Of a stretch of DNA of 34,620 nucleotides, positions 1 to 8,545 are shown one piece after another. The DNA comes from Microcoleus sp. LEGE 07076 (lineage in GTDB: Bacteria; Cyanobacteriota; Cyanobacteriia; Cyanobacteriales; Microcoleaceae): contig NZ_JADEWV010000052.1 in NCBI RefSeq assembly GCF_015207455.1, forward strand, positions 1-34,620, in the 5' to 3' direction. The position numbers and the translations under genes were made by a program. Every line of letters starts with the position of its first letter. Positions within the stretch are counted from its first letter, which is position 1. Under the pieces are notes generated by a model. That model ran no database searches and was not told where the DNA came from. It saw nothing but the letters and a program-made list of their open reading frames with translations.

Positions 1-2
1 GG

Positions 3-1415
3 GTTGGACACCGCTGGGGTTGGGAATTTCAAGCTGAGTGGGGAGAAGTCAGCGCGCCGATCGCCCCTAACGATATCACGCGACGGTATTCGGTGCAAGC
101 TCCGACTTGGGTGGTGGTTATGCAGGATTTTGGTGAAGGTTCGGTTGCACCAGAAATTCCCGCGCCGCCTGTGGACAATCCCGATCTATTTATCGGCGCT
201 TGGAAAGATTACACTCCCGAACAATTTCTCAATTACGGCAGGCTTCCGGGGGGATTGTTGATGATTAATTGGCCGATTCGCGGTAATGATTATGCTGAAA
301 AGGTCGATCGACTCATTGAATCAACAGCATCTCGACAAGCATTCCTCCAAGAAAGTTTTTGGCACACTCAAAGTTTCGCCCGCTTCATTCAAACTCAACT
401 CGGCCGCCGCTACGGTTTAGCACAGAATATTTTCCCTATTTCTGCGATCGAAAATTCACAAAATTCCTCGCTTCTGGGTTCTTTTGCCTTACATCCTTAC
501 TACCGAGAAAGTCGCCGTTTGCGGGGAGTACAAACAATTCGAGAACAAGATATTTTGCCTGTTGTCGGTGGCAGAGTCGCGAAGTTGCCGATAAATTCTC
601 AGGGAATTTGTGAAACAATTGCGATCGGCAACTATGCCAACGATCACCACTATCCCTGCGGCGACATTCCTTTGCAGCCCAAATCCATCCGCTGGGGCGG
701 CCGCTGGACGGGCACTCCCTTCACAATTCCTTACAGTGCGCTAATTCCTGCGAGTGCAGACGGATTGCTGGTTTGCGAAAAAAATATTTCCGTTTCTCAC
801 ATCGCCAACGGTGCAACTCGCTTGCAGCCAGTTGTCATGAATATCGGACAGGCGGCGGGGATGGCGGCGGCTTTGTGCGCGGAAGCTGGATGTGGGCCGC
901 GCGATTTGTCGGTGAGGGTTTTGCAGGAAGCTTTGCTGCAAGATTCTGAGGCGAGGGCGGCGGTTGTTCCTTTATTTAATTTGACACCGGATCGATCGGA
1001 TTGGCTCGATCGGCAGCGCTATTATCTCGATCGACCTCAAGCATATCCCGCCAGCGGCGAATGTCCTTTTTCAGTCAACAGCGACAGACAAACCCGGTTT
1101 CTCAACGAAAGTTCTGTATTTGAATCCAGAACCTTGACATTTGAACCCGGTTTCTGTGCCAGTCGCAGCAGTAAAACAGCAAATACCCACAGCGAATTTT
1201 CCGGCATTTTTCGCCGCCACGGCACACAAGACTGGACGCTAACCCTAACAAGTCCCGCATCCTTAGCCGATCAAACTTGGCAACTCGTGACTTTGGACTG
1301 GGAAACCGACAGATTTTTAGATAATTGCCAAACCGAACAGCTTCTAACAGTGTGGGGTAAGGCGAATGAGGCCGGCGCTTGGCTGCGTTTGGTATCTGTA
1401 GCATCAAAAGGGTAA
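3..1415 (+). CDS. FAD-dependent oxidoreductase, 3' portion (5' end outside window)
   Basis: The frame is open from base 3, so the GTG at 93 is internal and the gene begins upstream of the window. The visible part resembles the C-terminal half of FAD-dependent oxidoreductases of the PF12831 type: a substrate-domain segment with LPGGLLMINWPIRGNDY, then a late FAD-contacting segment ISVSHIANGATRLQPVVMNIGQAAGMAAALCAE, where the final GQAAG helix closes the Rossmann-type fold. The dinucleotide-binding GxGxxG is not in the window. The last 100 residues are a less conserved tail containing two AACCCGGTTTCT repeat copies read as protein. The substrate cannot be inferred. The next gene (patX-like) starts 94 nt downstream on the same strand. 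Confidence 0.8.
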   Translation, partial: VGHRWGWEFQAEWGEVSAPIAPNDITRRYSVQAPTWVVVMQDFGEGSVAPEIPAPPVDNPDLFIGAWKDYTPEQFLNYGRLPGGLLMINWPIRGNDYAEKVDRLIESTASRQAFLQESFWHTQSFARFIQTQLGRRYGLAQNIFPISAIENSQNSSLLGSFALHPYYRESRRLRGVQTIREQDILPVVGGRVAKLPINSQGICETIAIGNYANDHHYPCGDIPLQPKSIRWGGRWTGTPFTIPYSALIPASADGLLVCEKNISVSHIANGATRLQPVVMNIGQAAGMAAALCAEAGCGPRDLSVRVLQEALLQDSEARAAVVPLFNLTPDRSDWLDRQRYYLDRPQAYPASGECPFSVNSDRQTRFLNESSVFESRTLTFEPGFCASRSSKTANTHSEFSGIFRRHGTQDWTLTLTSPASLADQTWQLVTLDWETDRFLDNCQTEQLLTVWGKANEAGAWLRLVSVASKG

Positions 1416-1471
1416 GGTTTTTTGCAAAGTTCCGAAATTGCCAGAAATCTATCCTGATCGATCGGGGCAAG

Positions 1472-1488
1472 TCCGTATCAGGTAATAG
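1472..1488 (+). promoter_or_regulatory. DIF1-like TCCGTA box and NtcA-like GTAN8TAG upstream of patX
   Basis: TCCGTA at 1472-1477 lies 38 nt before the patX ATG and differs at one base from TCCGGA, the DIF1 core reported within 69 nt upstream of patX genes. Overlapping it, GTA-N8-TAG at 1475-1488 differs at one base from the NtcA consensus GTAN8TAC. A further near-match TCCGAA lies at 1431. No convincing -10 hexamer at normal spacing is visible, and the NtcA-like site is too close to the start codon for class II activation. Weak, position-based call. Confidence 0.3.
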
Positions 1489-1509
1489 ACACTGACACGG
1501 ATACTACCC

Positions 1510-1725
1510 ATGCAAACCTACACCGCAATTGCTTTACTGAGCCTGTTGGGCATTACCTTGAGTGCCAGCGCCGCTCTAGCTTTTGAATCTCCAGTCCCAA
1601 TGCTCGAAACTGCTAACACCCAATATATGTTGTCAGCGCAAACTCAACAAAAGGGCGAGCGCGGTCCAGAGAGGGGCAGCGGACGCAGAAGCTTTGCCGA
1701 GCCTAATGTTACTCATGCACTATAA
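1510..1725 (+). CDS. patX: PatX-type RGSGR peptide precursor (HetR inhibitor)
   Basis: This 71-aa protein has an N-terminal hydrophobic segment (residues 5-24, ending in ALA, a plausible signal peptidase site before FES) and carries RGSGR at residues 55-59 (bases 1672-1686) as part of ERGSGRR. RGSGR is the pentapeptide of PatS and of the HetN ERGSGR motif, which binds the HetR hood domain. A hydrophobic N-terminus plus RGSGR is the published definition of PatX, a family co-distributed with hetR in filamentous cyanobacteria including non-heterocystous ones. hetR is the next gene, about 600 bp downstream on the same strand. A second partial motif, ERG at residues 50-52, precedes it. Role (family knowledge): exported, processed, intercellular inhibitor of HetR. 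Start chosen because it gives the complete signal peptide. Confidence 0.85.
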   Translation: MQTYTAIALLSLLGITLSASAALAFESPVPMLETANTQYMLSAQTQQKGERGPERGSGRRSFAEPNVTHAL

Positions 1726-1901
1726 GATTTCTAATCACACTGTACCTCAGCGAAGGTCGCAATTGAGTGGGTTCGCGCAATTGATTCGATCGATCTGATT
1801 TTCCCAGATTCTAGTTTTTCAGGTTAAACGGTAACTGCACTTTTTGTTTACAGTCCTTAGGAGATTCCTTTTGTGTGATAAATGTTAGCATATAAATCTT
1901 G

Positions 1902-1949
1902 AACCGCCATCTAGCTAGAGATAGACTCTAAATATGTGGCGGTTTTGTC
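1902..1949 (+). terminator. Rho-independent-like terminator after patX
   Basis: AACCGCCA (1902-1909) pairs perfectly with TGGCGGTT (1937-1944), followed by TTTTGTCT. The loop holds a small inner palindrome (CTAGCTAG). It sits 177 nt after the patX stop and would separate patX from hetR transcription. Confidence 0.5.
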
Positions 1950-2081
1950 TGGAAAATTTTCCCCTCTGTGATTCACCCCTTTCCCCCTTTGCCATTTTCC
2001 CAGCCGCCTCAAATTCCTCCCAGCGCAATACTTATTTACGTTCTCCGCTCGCAGATCGGGTGGAATTCTCCACGGCTGCAG

Positions 2082-2123
2082 TATAATTGACGTGCGATGT
2101 TAACTAACTTATATATAGGTAAA

Positions 2124-2152
<29 letters not shown>
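2082..2152 (+). promoter_or_regulatory. Possible hetR promoter elements (TATAAT; NtcA-like GTGN8TAC)
   Basis: A perfect TATAAT (2082-2087) lies 239 nt before the preferred hetR ATG, but without a recognisable -35 at 16-18 nt. GTG-N8-TAC at 2139-2152 is one mismatch from the NtcA consensus GTAN8TAC, with an AT-rich CTTATT about 22 nt further on that could act as a class II -10. In heterocyst-formers hetR responds to nitrogen status, so the site is worth testing; by sequence alone it is weak. Confidence 0.25.
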
Positions 2153-3264
<1,112 letters not shown>

Positions 3265-3273
3265 TGTCATTGG

Positions 3274-3418
3274 TCAGTTGGCAGTTGGTAGTTAGCTGTT
3301 GGCAGTTGGTAGTTGGTAGTTGAATGTTGACTGTTGGTAGTTGACTGTTGGTAGTCAACAGTCAACAGTCAACAGTTAACAGTCAACAGCTAACAGTCAA
3401 CAGTCAACAGCTAACAAT
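3274..3418. repeat. Heptamer STRR array that switches strand in the middle
   Basis: About 80 bp of GTTGGTA/GTTGACT-type 7-mers are followed, from 3354, by about 65 bp of their reverse complement (GTCAACA/GCTAACA). The two halves form a large inverted repeat centred near 3352-3354, between hetR and the convergent DUF92 gene. Short tandemly repeated repetitive sequences of this kind are typical of filamentous cyanobacteria. A possible role as bidirectional terminator is inference. Confidence 0.85.
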
Positions 3419-3485
3419 TCAGTGATTAGTCATTAGTTATTAGTCGATCGCTCGAAATTAATGATTAATAACTAATAGTGCAGGC

Positions 3486-3552
3486 AGAAACCGGGTTGTT
3501 TTCCGTAAATACTGCGTTAATGCCTTGAATGCTTGTAAAAAACCCGGTTTCT
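3486..3552. repeat. AGAAACCGGGTT / AACCCGGTTTCT inverted pair
   Basis: AGAAACCGGGTT (3486-3497) and its exact reverse complement (3541-3552) are separated by 43 nt, in the convergent intergenic space between hetR and the DUF92 gene. The same 12-mer recurs at 1091, 1144 and 25848, all inside coding regions, so this is an interspersed repeat; here the pair could also form a hairpin. Confidence 0.8.
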
Positions 3553-3576
3553 TGAGTTTGCGACATCCAAAAATCA

Positions 3577-4410
3577 CTAAACTAAAAAAGCTTTCCAGAC
3601 ATAGGCCAAGACGATCGCACAAATCGCACCGATGAGCGTATTAAAAAAATTCACTACCTCGTTCGTGAGCCATTCAAACTTTGATTGCACCGTCGCGCCA
3701 ATCACGCTCTCAATGTTGGTAGCAATAAAAGCTGCAATAATACAAAAAACAATTCCTGTCAAGTCAATTAAACCGGCCGCCCAACTCAACAGCGCAATCA
3801 GGATCGAGCCGACAATGCCCGCGATCGTTCCTTCGAGACTTACCGCCCCTTCAGTACCCCTAGGTACAGGCTGCAACGTAGTAATCAAAAACGTATGCTT
3901 GCCGTAAGCTTTGCCGATTTCGCTAGCGCAGGTATCGGAAAGTTTGGTGCAAAAACTCGCCGCATAACCCAGCAACAACAGGGAAATAACATCTTGTGGC
4001 ACGGGCATCTTGCCCGTGTCTGCAAAAATATTGCCCGTATCTCCTAAAATAGATAATGCCAAAACTCCCACAGCACAAAAAGTAGCGGTTAAAGCCGAAC
4101 CCCAGACATTTTCCGGGCCTCGCGCGCCCGATCGCTTTTCGGCAATACCTTCAGCTTCTTTTTGGGCTTTGCCGATGCGGGTAACGGACGATCCGACAAG
4201 AAAGTAAAACATCACCACCGCATAGCCCCGCCATCCCAAACAGCCCCAAATCACGACGCCCAGCAGCCAGCCGTGAAATTGTCCGGCGGGTGTGAGCAAT
4301 TTTTTGGGAGAAACTGTGGCGATCGCGAGTAAAAATGTATTAAGGGCGATCGCCACCAACCAAGGATTAGAAAAAGACAAATAATTAAAGAACAATTCAG
4401 AATTCTGCAT
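3577..4410 (-). CDS. DUF92/TIGR00297 integral membrane protein (VTE6-type phytyl-phosphate kinase candidate)
   Basis: A 277-aa polytopic membrane protein. The signature stretch GYAASFCTKLSDTCASEIGKAYGK, followed by VPRGTEGAVSLEGTIAG, is that of the DUF92 family. The plant member VTE6 and its Synechocystis homologue phosphorylate phytyl phosphate to phytyl diphosphate, in chlorophyll-phytol salvage towards tocopherol; the same role here is family-based inference. Several hydrophobic helices are visible: near residues 15-35, 50-75, 105-125, 200-235 and 255-275. Start: GGAGGT sits 5 nt upstream of the ATG, and on the other strand this ribosome site abuts the start codon of the divergent VOC gene, whose ATG is 11 nt away. 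Confidence 0.8.
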   Translation of the reverse strand: MQNSELFFNYLSFSNPWLVAIALNTFLLAIATVSPKKLLTPAGQFHGWLLGVVIWGCLGWRGYAVVMFYFLVGSSVTRIGKAQKEAEGIAEKRSGARGPENVWGSALTATFCAVGVLALSILGDTGNIFADTGKMPVPQDVISLLLLGYAASFCTKLSDTCASEIGKAYGKHTFLITTLQPVPRGTEGAVSLEGTIAGIVGSILIALLSWAAGLIDLTGIVFCIIAAFIATNIESVIGATVQSKFEWLTNEVVNFFNTLIGAICAIVLAYVWKAFLV

Positions 4411-4421
4411 TTAGTACCTCC

Positions 4422-4853
4422 ATGAGCCAAGTCTTATTTCATCTTGCCTTCCCCGTCACCGATATTGCCCAAACAAAAGCCTTCTACGTAGACGGGCTCG
4501 GCTGCCAATTAGGTCGCGAATCGCCTAATTCTGCGATTATGGGGCTGTGCGGCCATCAAATTGTCGCCCACGTCAGCCGCGAACCTTTGACCCCCCAGCG
4601 AGGCATATATCCCCGGCATTTTGGATTAATTTTTACTTCCGAAGCCGACTGGGAAGGGTTGTTAGAAAAAGCACAGCAAAACAACTTGAATTTCTATCAA
4701 GAACCGAGAAGGCGATTTGTAGGTTTGCCTACCGAGCACCGCACCTTCTTCTTGCAAGACCCTTTCCACAATATACTGGAATTCAAGTATTACTGCGAAG
4801 CCGAGGCAATTTTTGGGCGCAGCGAATACGCTGAAGTCGGCGATGCTGTTTGA
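4422..4853 (+). CDS. VOC (glyoxalase/dioxygenase-fold) family protein
   Basis: A 143-aa protein with the vicinal-oxygen-chelate layout. It opens with VLFHLAFPVTDIAQTKAFYVDGLGCQLGRES, the beta-alpha-beta module in which the first His (residue 7) and a late Glu in PFHNILEFKYY typically bind metal. RGIYPRHFGLIFTSEADWEGLLEKA is the start of the second module. Its length equals a single two-module VOC chain. Substrate unknown: the family includes glyoxalases, dioxygenases and resistance proteins. Its ATG lies 11 nt from the divergent DUF92 start, so the two promoters must overlap each other's coding sequence or lie inside the partner gene. Confidence 0.75.
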   Translation: MSQVLFHLAFPVTDIAQTKAFYVDGLGCQLGRESPNSAIMGLCGHQIVAHVSREPLTPQRGIYPRHFGLIFTSEADWEGLLEKAQQNNLNFYQEPRRRFVGLPTEHRTFFLQDPFHNILEFKYYCEAEAIFGRSEYAEVGDAV

Positions 4854-4877
4854 TATCTAGTCCGGTAGCGATTTGCC

Positions 4878-4948
4878 TTTTGTGGGGGCGGGTTTACGAG
4901 ATTGTTGGTTTGAGGCAATTATTGTAGGTGCAACCCGCCTCTACAAAA
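4878..4948. repeat. GGGGCGGGTT interspersed inverted repeat
   Basis: TTTTGTGGGGGCGGGTT (4878-4894) and AACCCGCCTCTACAAAA (4932-4948) pair imperfectly. A related unit (TTTGTAGGGGCGG...) is found inside rsmE at 26234. Confidence 0.65.
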
Positions 4949-4991
4949 TTTGACATTAGACCTCTTGCCTCAGTCCTTCTAATCAAATTTT

Positions 4992-5063
4992 GGGACGATG
5001 CTCAGAGCAACGTCCCACAAGAAAAAAAGATTTCTGTGGGATTGGCTTTGAGCATCCTCCTAA
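4992..5063. repeat. Imperfect palindrome between convergent genes
   Basis: GATGCTCAGAGCAACGTCCC followed by ACA-rich sequence pairs imperfectly with TGTGGGATTGGCTTTGAGCATC downstream; an inner GGGACG/CGTCCC hairpin (4992-5016) precedes an A-run. It lies in the spacer between the VOC gene and the hydrolase pair, and fits a MITE remnant or a bidirectional terminator. No credible gene is seen in 4854-5105. Confidence 0.5.
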
Positions 5064-5105
5064 TTATTTTGCAAGAAGTCTATTATACAAGAGTCAATCA
5101 AACGG

Positions 5106-5717
5106 TTAATCATGAACTTTCAAGGGTTCTGATAGTGCCTCGGCGACAGATTTTAAACTGCTCGAATGCTTCACCATCATCGCATGGGTAAAGACTGACA
5201 ATTTTACTTCTTTTGCTGCCGACATTTGGGAACTAGCAGCAGGGAGGATGACCAAATCCCAATCTGTCCAAATCGAAGTAAAATTTAACTTTTCCAGTAA
5301 GGCAGCATCTCGATTTAAATCTTCGAGAAAAGCACTGGCGGGACGCATTTGAACGCAGCCTTTTCCGCCGTTAGTGTAAGCGGCCCAAGTACCGTTGTGA
5401 GGGGAAGATATCGCAATAAAGCGCTGCACTCGGTTGATGCCTCCGAGTCGCTGGAGGTAGTAGCGGCTGACGATGCCGCCCATGCTAAATCCTACTATGT
5501 CGATCGGCTGTTCTGGATCGAAGGTTGCACAAACGTAGTCTGCAACTTGCTGCGCGAGTAATTCGAGACCGAGGCTGCCGTCGCTGGGGGTGAGATTGAG
5601 GCTGTAGACGTACCATCCGAGTTCGGTGAGGCGGGCGGACATTGTACTGAAAATAAGCTTTGTGTCCCGCATCCCGTGAACCAGCAAGACTGGGTTGCGA
5701 CTGAATTTGCTATTCAT
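5106..5717 (-). CDS. Lipase/esterase-like alpha/beta hydrolase (second of tandem pair)
   Basis: A 203-aa alpha/beta hydrolase of the triacylglycerol lipase/PGAP1-like type. NPVLLVHGMRDT is the HG oxyanion strand, GFSMGG carries nucleophile Ser78, AISSPHNGT follows the elbow, TDWD supplies an acid candidate (Asp152/154) and FTHAMM a His candidate (His178). No signal peptide is visible, so it is probably cytoplasmic. It overlaps the stop of the upstream paralogue by 4 nt (ATGA), implying a translationally coupled operon. Substrate unknown; acyl-ester hydrolysis is inferred from the fold. Confidence 0.85.
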   Translation of the reverse strand: MNSKFSRNPVLLVHGMRDTKLIFSTMSARLTELGWYVYSLNLTPSDGSLGLELLAQQVADYVCATFDPEQPIDIVGFSMGGIVSRYYLQRLGGINRVQRFIAISSPHNGTWAAYTNGGKGCVQMRPASAFLEDLNRDAALLEKLNFTSIWTDWDLVILPAASSQMSAAKEVKLSVFTHAMMVKHSSSLKSVAEALSEPLKVHD

Positions 5718-6337
5718 TTTAAATTGGGAATTTTATTTTTAATCGGTGCTTTTAGTTCTTCAACTAATGCGTTAATACTTTGGGTATCTGTCACCATTTG
5801 GCGGTGCAGCATTACGTTGATTTTAACTTCTTTACCTACTGGCATTCTAGAGCTGTTAGACGGTACAATCATAATGTCGAATGGTGTCCAAATAGATGTA
5901 AAATTTATGCGTTTGAACTCAGTCACATCTTTATTTAAATCGCGCAGCAAGCCACTATTGAGCCGCATATCCAGGTATCCTGGTAGGGACATGAAATAGG
6001 CGGTGAGGGTGCCGCTGTGAGGGGCAGATATGGTGATGAAACGCTGTACTCGGTTAATTCCTCCGAGTCGCTGGATGTAGTAGCGGCTGACGATGCCGCC
6101 CATACTGTAGCCTACTATTTCTAATTGCTGTTCTTGCTCGAAGGTTTCACGGATGTAGTCGGCAAGTTGTTGTGCCAGTAAGTCGAGGCTGACGCTGCCG
6201 TCGTTGGGGGTGAGGTTGACGCTGTAGACACACCATCCGAGTTGGGTGAGGCGGGCGGACATTTTGCTGAAAATAGCCTTTGTGTCCCAGATGCCGTGGA
6301 TCAGAATGACGGGATTGCGATCGAGCCTACTGTTCAT
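5714..6337 (-). CDS. Lipase/esterase-like alpha/beta hydrolase (first of tandem pair)
   Basis: A 207-aa paralogue of the following gene with the same layout: NPVILIHGIWDT, GYSMGG (Ser78), ISAPHSGT, TPFD (Asp154), LHRQM (His178). Long blocks such as GGIVSRYY(I/L)QRLGGINRVQRF are shared, indicating a recent tandem duplication. ATG at 6337 is chosen because the sequence context (AAAATGAA, protein MNSR) is the same as at the paralogue's start; an in-frame ATG at 6376 would add 13 unshared residues. The C-terminal 10-15 residues diverge. Confidence 0.85.
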   Translation of the reverse strand: MNSRLDRNPVILIHGIWDTKAIFSKMSARLTQLGWCVYSVNLTPNDGSVSLDLLAQQLADYIRETFEQEQQLEIVGYSMGGIVSRYYIQRLGGINRVQRFITISAPHSGTLTAYFMSLPGYLDMRLNSGLLRDLNKDVTEFKRINFTSIWTPFDIMIVPSNSSRMPVGKEVKINVMLHRQMVTDTQSINALVEELKAPIKNKIPNLK

Positions 6338-6574
6338 TTTGCTGGAAAATTGTTTGCAGATTAAAGTATAAATCACTCCCCTAGGGAGTTTGACCCCTCA
6401 TAGGACAGCTAGCGAATCGGATCGATGTAACGCTGGCCAATAGGCAATATGTCATAAATTCTGAGATAATCGTAAACAAGTGCGAAGTAAAACTGGGATT
6501 AGTCAGTAAAAATTACTAGAAGGTCTGTGTTTTTAATCAAATATTGTTAATTTTGATTAAGAAATATAGACAAA

Positions 6575-6599
6575 GGTTGCCTAACCTCGTAGGCTAACC
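6575..6599 (+). promoter_or_regulatory. Leader hairpin before the Lys/Ala-rich small protein
   Basis: GGTTGCCTA (6575-6583) pairs with TAGGCTAACC (6590-6599) with one bulge and a 6-nt loop. TTGTTA (6544) and TATAGA (6565) with 15-nt spacing form a possible promoter just upstream. The remaining spacer 6338-6543 shows nothing else recognisable. Confidence 0.35.
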
Positions 6600-6651
6600 T
6601 TGTTGACAAGCTTGTACAAATTTCTCTAAAAGAACAAAAGGAGTAAGTCTA

Positions 6652-7125
6652 ATGTTTGGTTTTATCAAAAATTTCTTCGGCGGTATTTTCGGCTTTTTCG
6701 GCAGACTGTTGGGCTTGAAAAAGTCTGAATATTTCATGGATTTAGGCGAATCTTCGGCGAAGGAACCTGCTAAGGTTGCACCTGCTAAGGTAGAGGCTGC
6801 TGTCGCGAAGGTAGGGGATGCTGTTGCGGCCGCACCTGCAAAAGTTGAGGCTGTTATGTCAGGCAAGTCTGAACCGGCTAAGAAGGCTAAGGTAGAGAAA
6901 AAGTCTAAGAAAGAAAAGGAACCAGTCGCTAGCGTTCCTGCTAAGACTTCGGAACCCGCTAAGGTAGCGGCGGCTGCAACTAACGGTAAAGTGCCGAGTC
7001 AAGCTGAACCAAATCGCACTTTTGCTCCTAATAATTTAATGCCGATACCAACTGCAACTCGTCGCAGCCCGGGCCCTAGCATGAACAATTTCCGGGAAAT
7101 GGCTCGTCAGGTGAAAATGAAGTAG
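6652..7125 (+). CDS. Lys/Ala/Pro-rich small protein with N-terminal amphipathic segment
   Basis: Not a family I can name. The first 22 residues (FGFIKNFFGGIFGFFGRLLG) are Phe/Gly-rich and would form a short membrane-inserting or membrane-surface helix. Residues 35-110 are low-complexity repeats of PAKV/AAAK/KKEK, expected to be disordered and strongly basic. The tail (MNNFREMARQVKMK) is a short positively charged helix. AAGGAG upstream is a good ribosome site, so this is probably a real gene. The composition suggests a membrane- or nucleic-acid-associated adaptor; that is inference only. Confidence 0.65.
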   Translation: MFGFIKNFFGGIFGFFGRLLGLKKSEYFMDLGESSAKEPAKVAPAKVEAAVAKVGDAVAAAPAKVEAVMSGKSEPAKKAKVEKKSKKEKEPVASVPAKTSEPAKVAAAATNGKVPSQAEPNRTFAPNNLMPIPTATRRSPGPSMNNFREMARQVKMK

Positions 7126-7235
7126 AAATTAGGGAATTGGTAATAGGGAATTAGGCATTGGATAATTCCCAATGGGGCGGGTTAAAAGTTAAAAAATGGG
7201 ATTCTTCATTTTTAATTTTTAACTCTTTTTTTGTT

Positions 7236-8393
7236 CTATTCCCTATTTCCTTTGTTTCTGAGAAAGGCTAGGGCGCTATATAGCTGGAAAAGCGGGTCCC
7301 AAGGAGTTTCGGATTTGCGATCGACTTCTACATGAGATTTGATTTTGCTCAACATATGCGTGTAATCGATGGCTGTATCGGCAAACAGCGTAAACTCCGA
7401 CCACACTGTAACGTCAAGGTGGCGATCGAATATTTCCAGCAAGCGATTCCAGTTAATTCTGGTGGTACTTTGAGCTATTTGTGGGAATTTCTTGACTCTG
7501 GATGTTTGGTTTTTCTGGTTAGGTAAAGCTGGGATAGCTGCTGAAATTTTGGTGAAGTCAACACCTTGTTTAAATTCGTAACTTTGGTCGCAAATTCGCA
7601 GAATGCTGTTGCGACTGGGAATGTGCAAGTCGCAGATTTGAGCGTAATCTTGGGTGATTTCTTTGTGGCGAAATTGGTCGGTTCTGCGGTTGGGCGAGTA
7701 GTCCATGATTTCGATGAACATTGGTAACAACCCTTCTACTCTTTGGGTAACTTCTGACCAGTTAAATTCTATAGAACCGAGTCGATTTAGACTATCTTTG
7801 CAAACAACGGTTGGGGAAGAGAGAGATTGGAAGTGTTGGACTCGGAAGATTTGGATTTTTTGAATGTCGGCTAGGGTTGTCCAAAATACTGGAATTCCAG
7901 CTTTGAGGAGTTCTTGGCCGTATATTCGGAGTTGGCCAATGGGCCCGGTTTTGTACAGTCTCCAGCCGCGGCTTTGGAGTTGCATCCTAGTTGTGTAGGC
8001 GTCGATTTTGAAGATTCTGCTGATATTTTGTACGGCTGCGGGTTTGTCTTCGGGAGTGACGGGTTCGAGGATCAGGAGTCCGGGTTCGAGGCTGCTGGGG
8101 TCGTTTTTGGCGGTTTCGATGGCTTGTTGGCGGAGGTTGTTTTGTGTGGTTTCTATGCGTTGAATGCCTTGGCGGGCTTGGGAGACGATTTTGGGGTTGG
8201 TGATGTCGCGGAGTATTTTTTTGTAGGTTGTTTGGGCTTTTTCGAGGTTGTTGGTGAGTTCGTAGTAGCGGCCGATGTAGTATTGTAGCCAGGGATTTTC
8301 GGGGGATTCTTTTTGCAGTTGTTTGATGAGTTGGGCGGCTTGTTTGTAGTCTTGGCTTTCTAGGGCGGTGGCTATTTGGTGGATGTCTGTCAT
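7236..8393 (-). CDS. TPR-containing cyanobacterial protein of unknown function
   Basis: A 385-aa protein. Residues 1-75 hold about two tetratricopeptide repeats (YKQAAQLIKQL...NPWLQYYIGRYYELTNNLEKAQTTYKKIL). Residues 100-185 form a conserved-looking segment (LLILEPVTPEDKPAAVQNISRIF... GWRLYKTGPIGQLRIYGQELLKAGIPVFW) whose alternation suggests an alpha/beta module. Residues 195-385 contain a region ending in DTAIDYTHMLSKIKSHVE. No catalytic motif is recognised. Probably a soluble scaffold. The spacer to the upstream IS1 remnant shows nothing else. Confidence 0.7.
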   Translation of the reverse strand: MTDIHQIATALESQDYKQAAQLIKQLQKESPENPWLQYYIGRYYELTNNLEKAQTTYKKILRDITNPKIVSQARQGIQRIETTQNNLRQQAIETAKNDPSSLEPGLLILEPVTPEDKPAAVQNISRIFKIDAYTTRMQLQSRGWRLYKTGPIGQLRIYGQELLKAGIPVFWTTLADIQKIQIFRVQHFQSLSSPTVVCKDSLNRLGSIEFNWSEVTQRVEGLLPMFIEIMDYSPNRRTDQFRHKEITQDYAQICDLHIPSRNSILRICDQSYEFKQGVDFTKISAAIPALPNQKNQTSRVKKFPQIAQSTTRINWNRLLEIFDRHLDVTVWSEFTLFADTAIDYTHMLSKIKSHVEVDRKSETPWDPLFQLYSALAFLRNKGNRE

Positions 8394-8545
8394 GGCGGTT
8401 GGGGAAATGGTGTCTTTTATATCTTGGCTGATGTTTGGTTGGTTCCGCCACTGGTTAACAATTTTGGTTCCTGTGTGAATTTATATATCTGATGTGTAAG
8501 TATGACAATAATTCAAAAAATACGTGCCAAAATTGTACAAAATCA

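Noticed and set aside
3274-3418. CRISPR array
   Set aside because: Repeats are contiguous 7-mers without spacers; this is an STRR.
4928-5191. 87-codon plus-strand frame after the VOC gene
   Set aside because: Runs through the intergenic palindrome and into the antisense of the hydrolase gene; no ribosome site and no family-like motif.
7987-8451. Long minus-strand frame (154 codons) rich in Pro/Arg/His/Thr
   Set aside because: Shadow of the TPR gene in another frame; its composition (PRKPRLQTSRPTHQ...) is that of an out-of-frame read.
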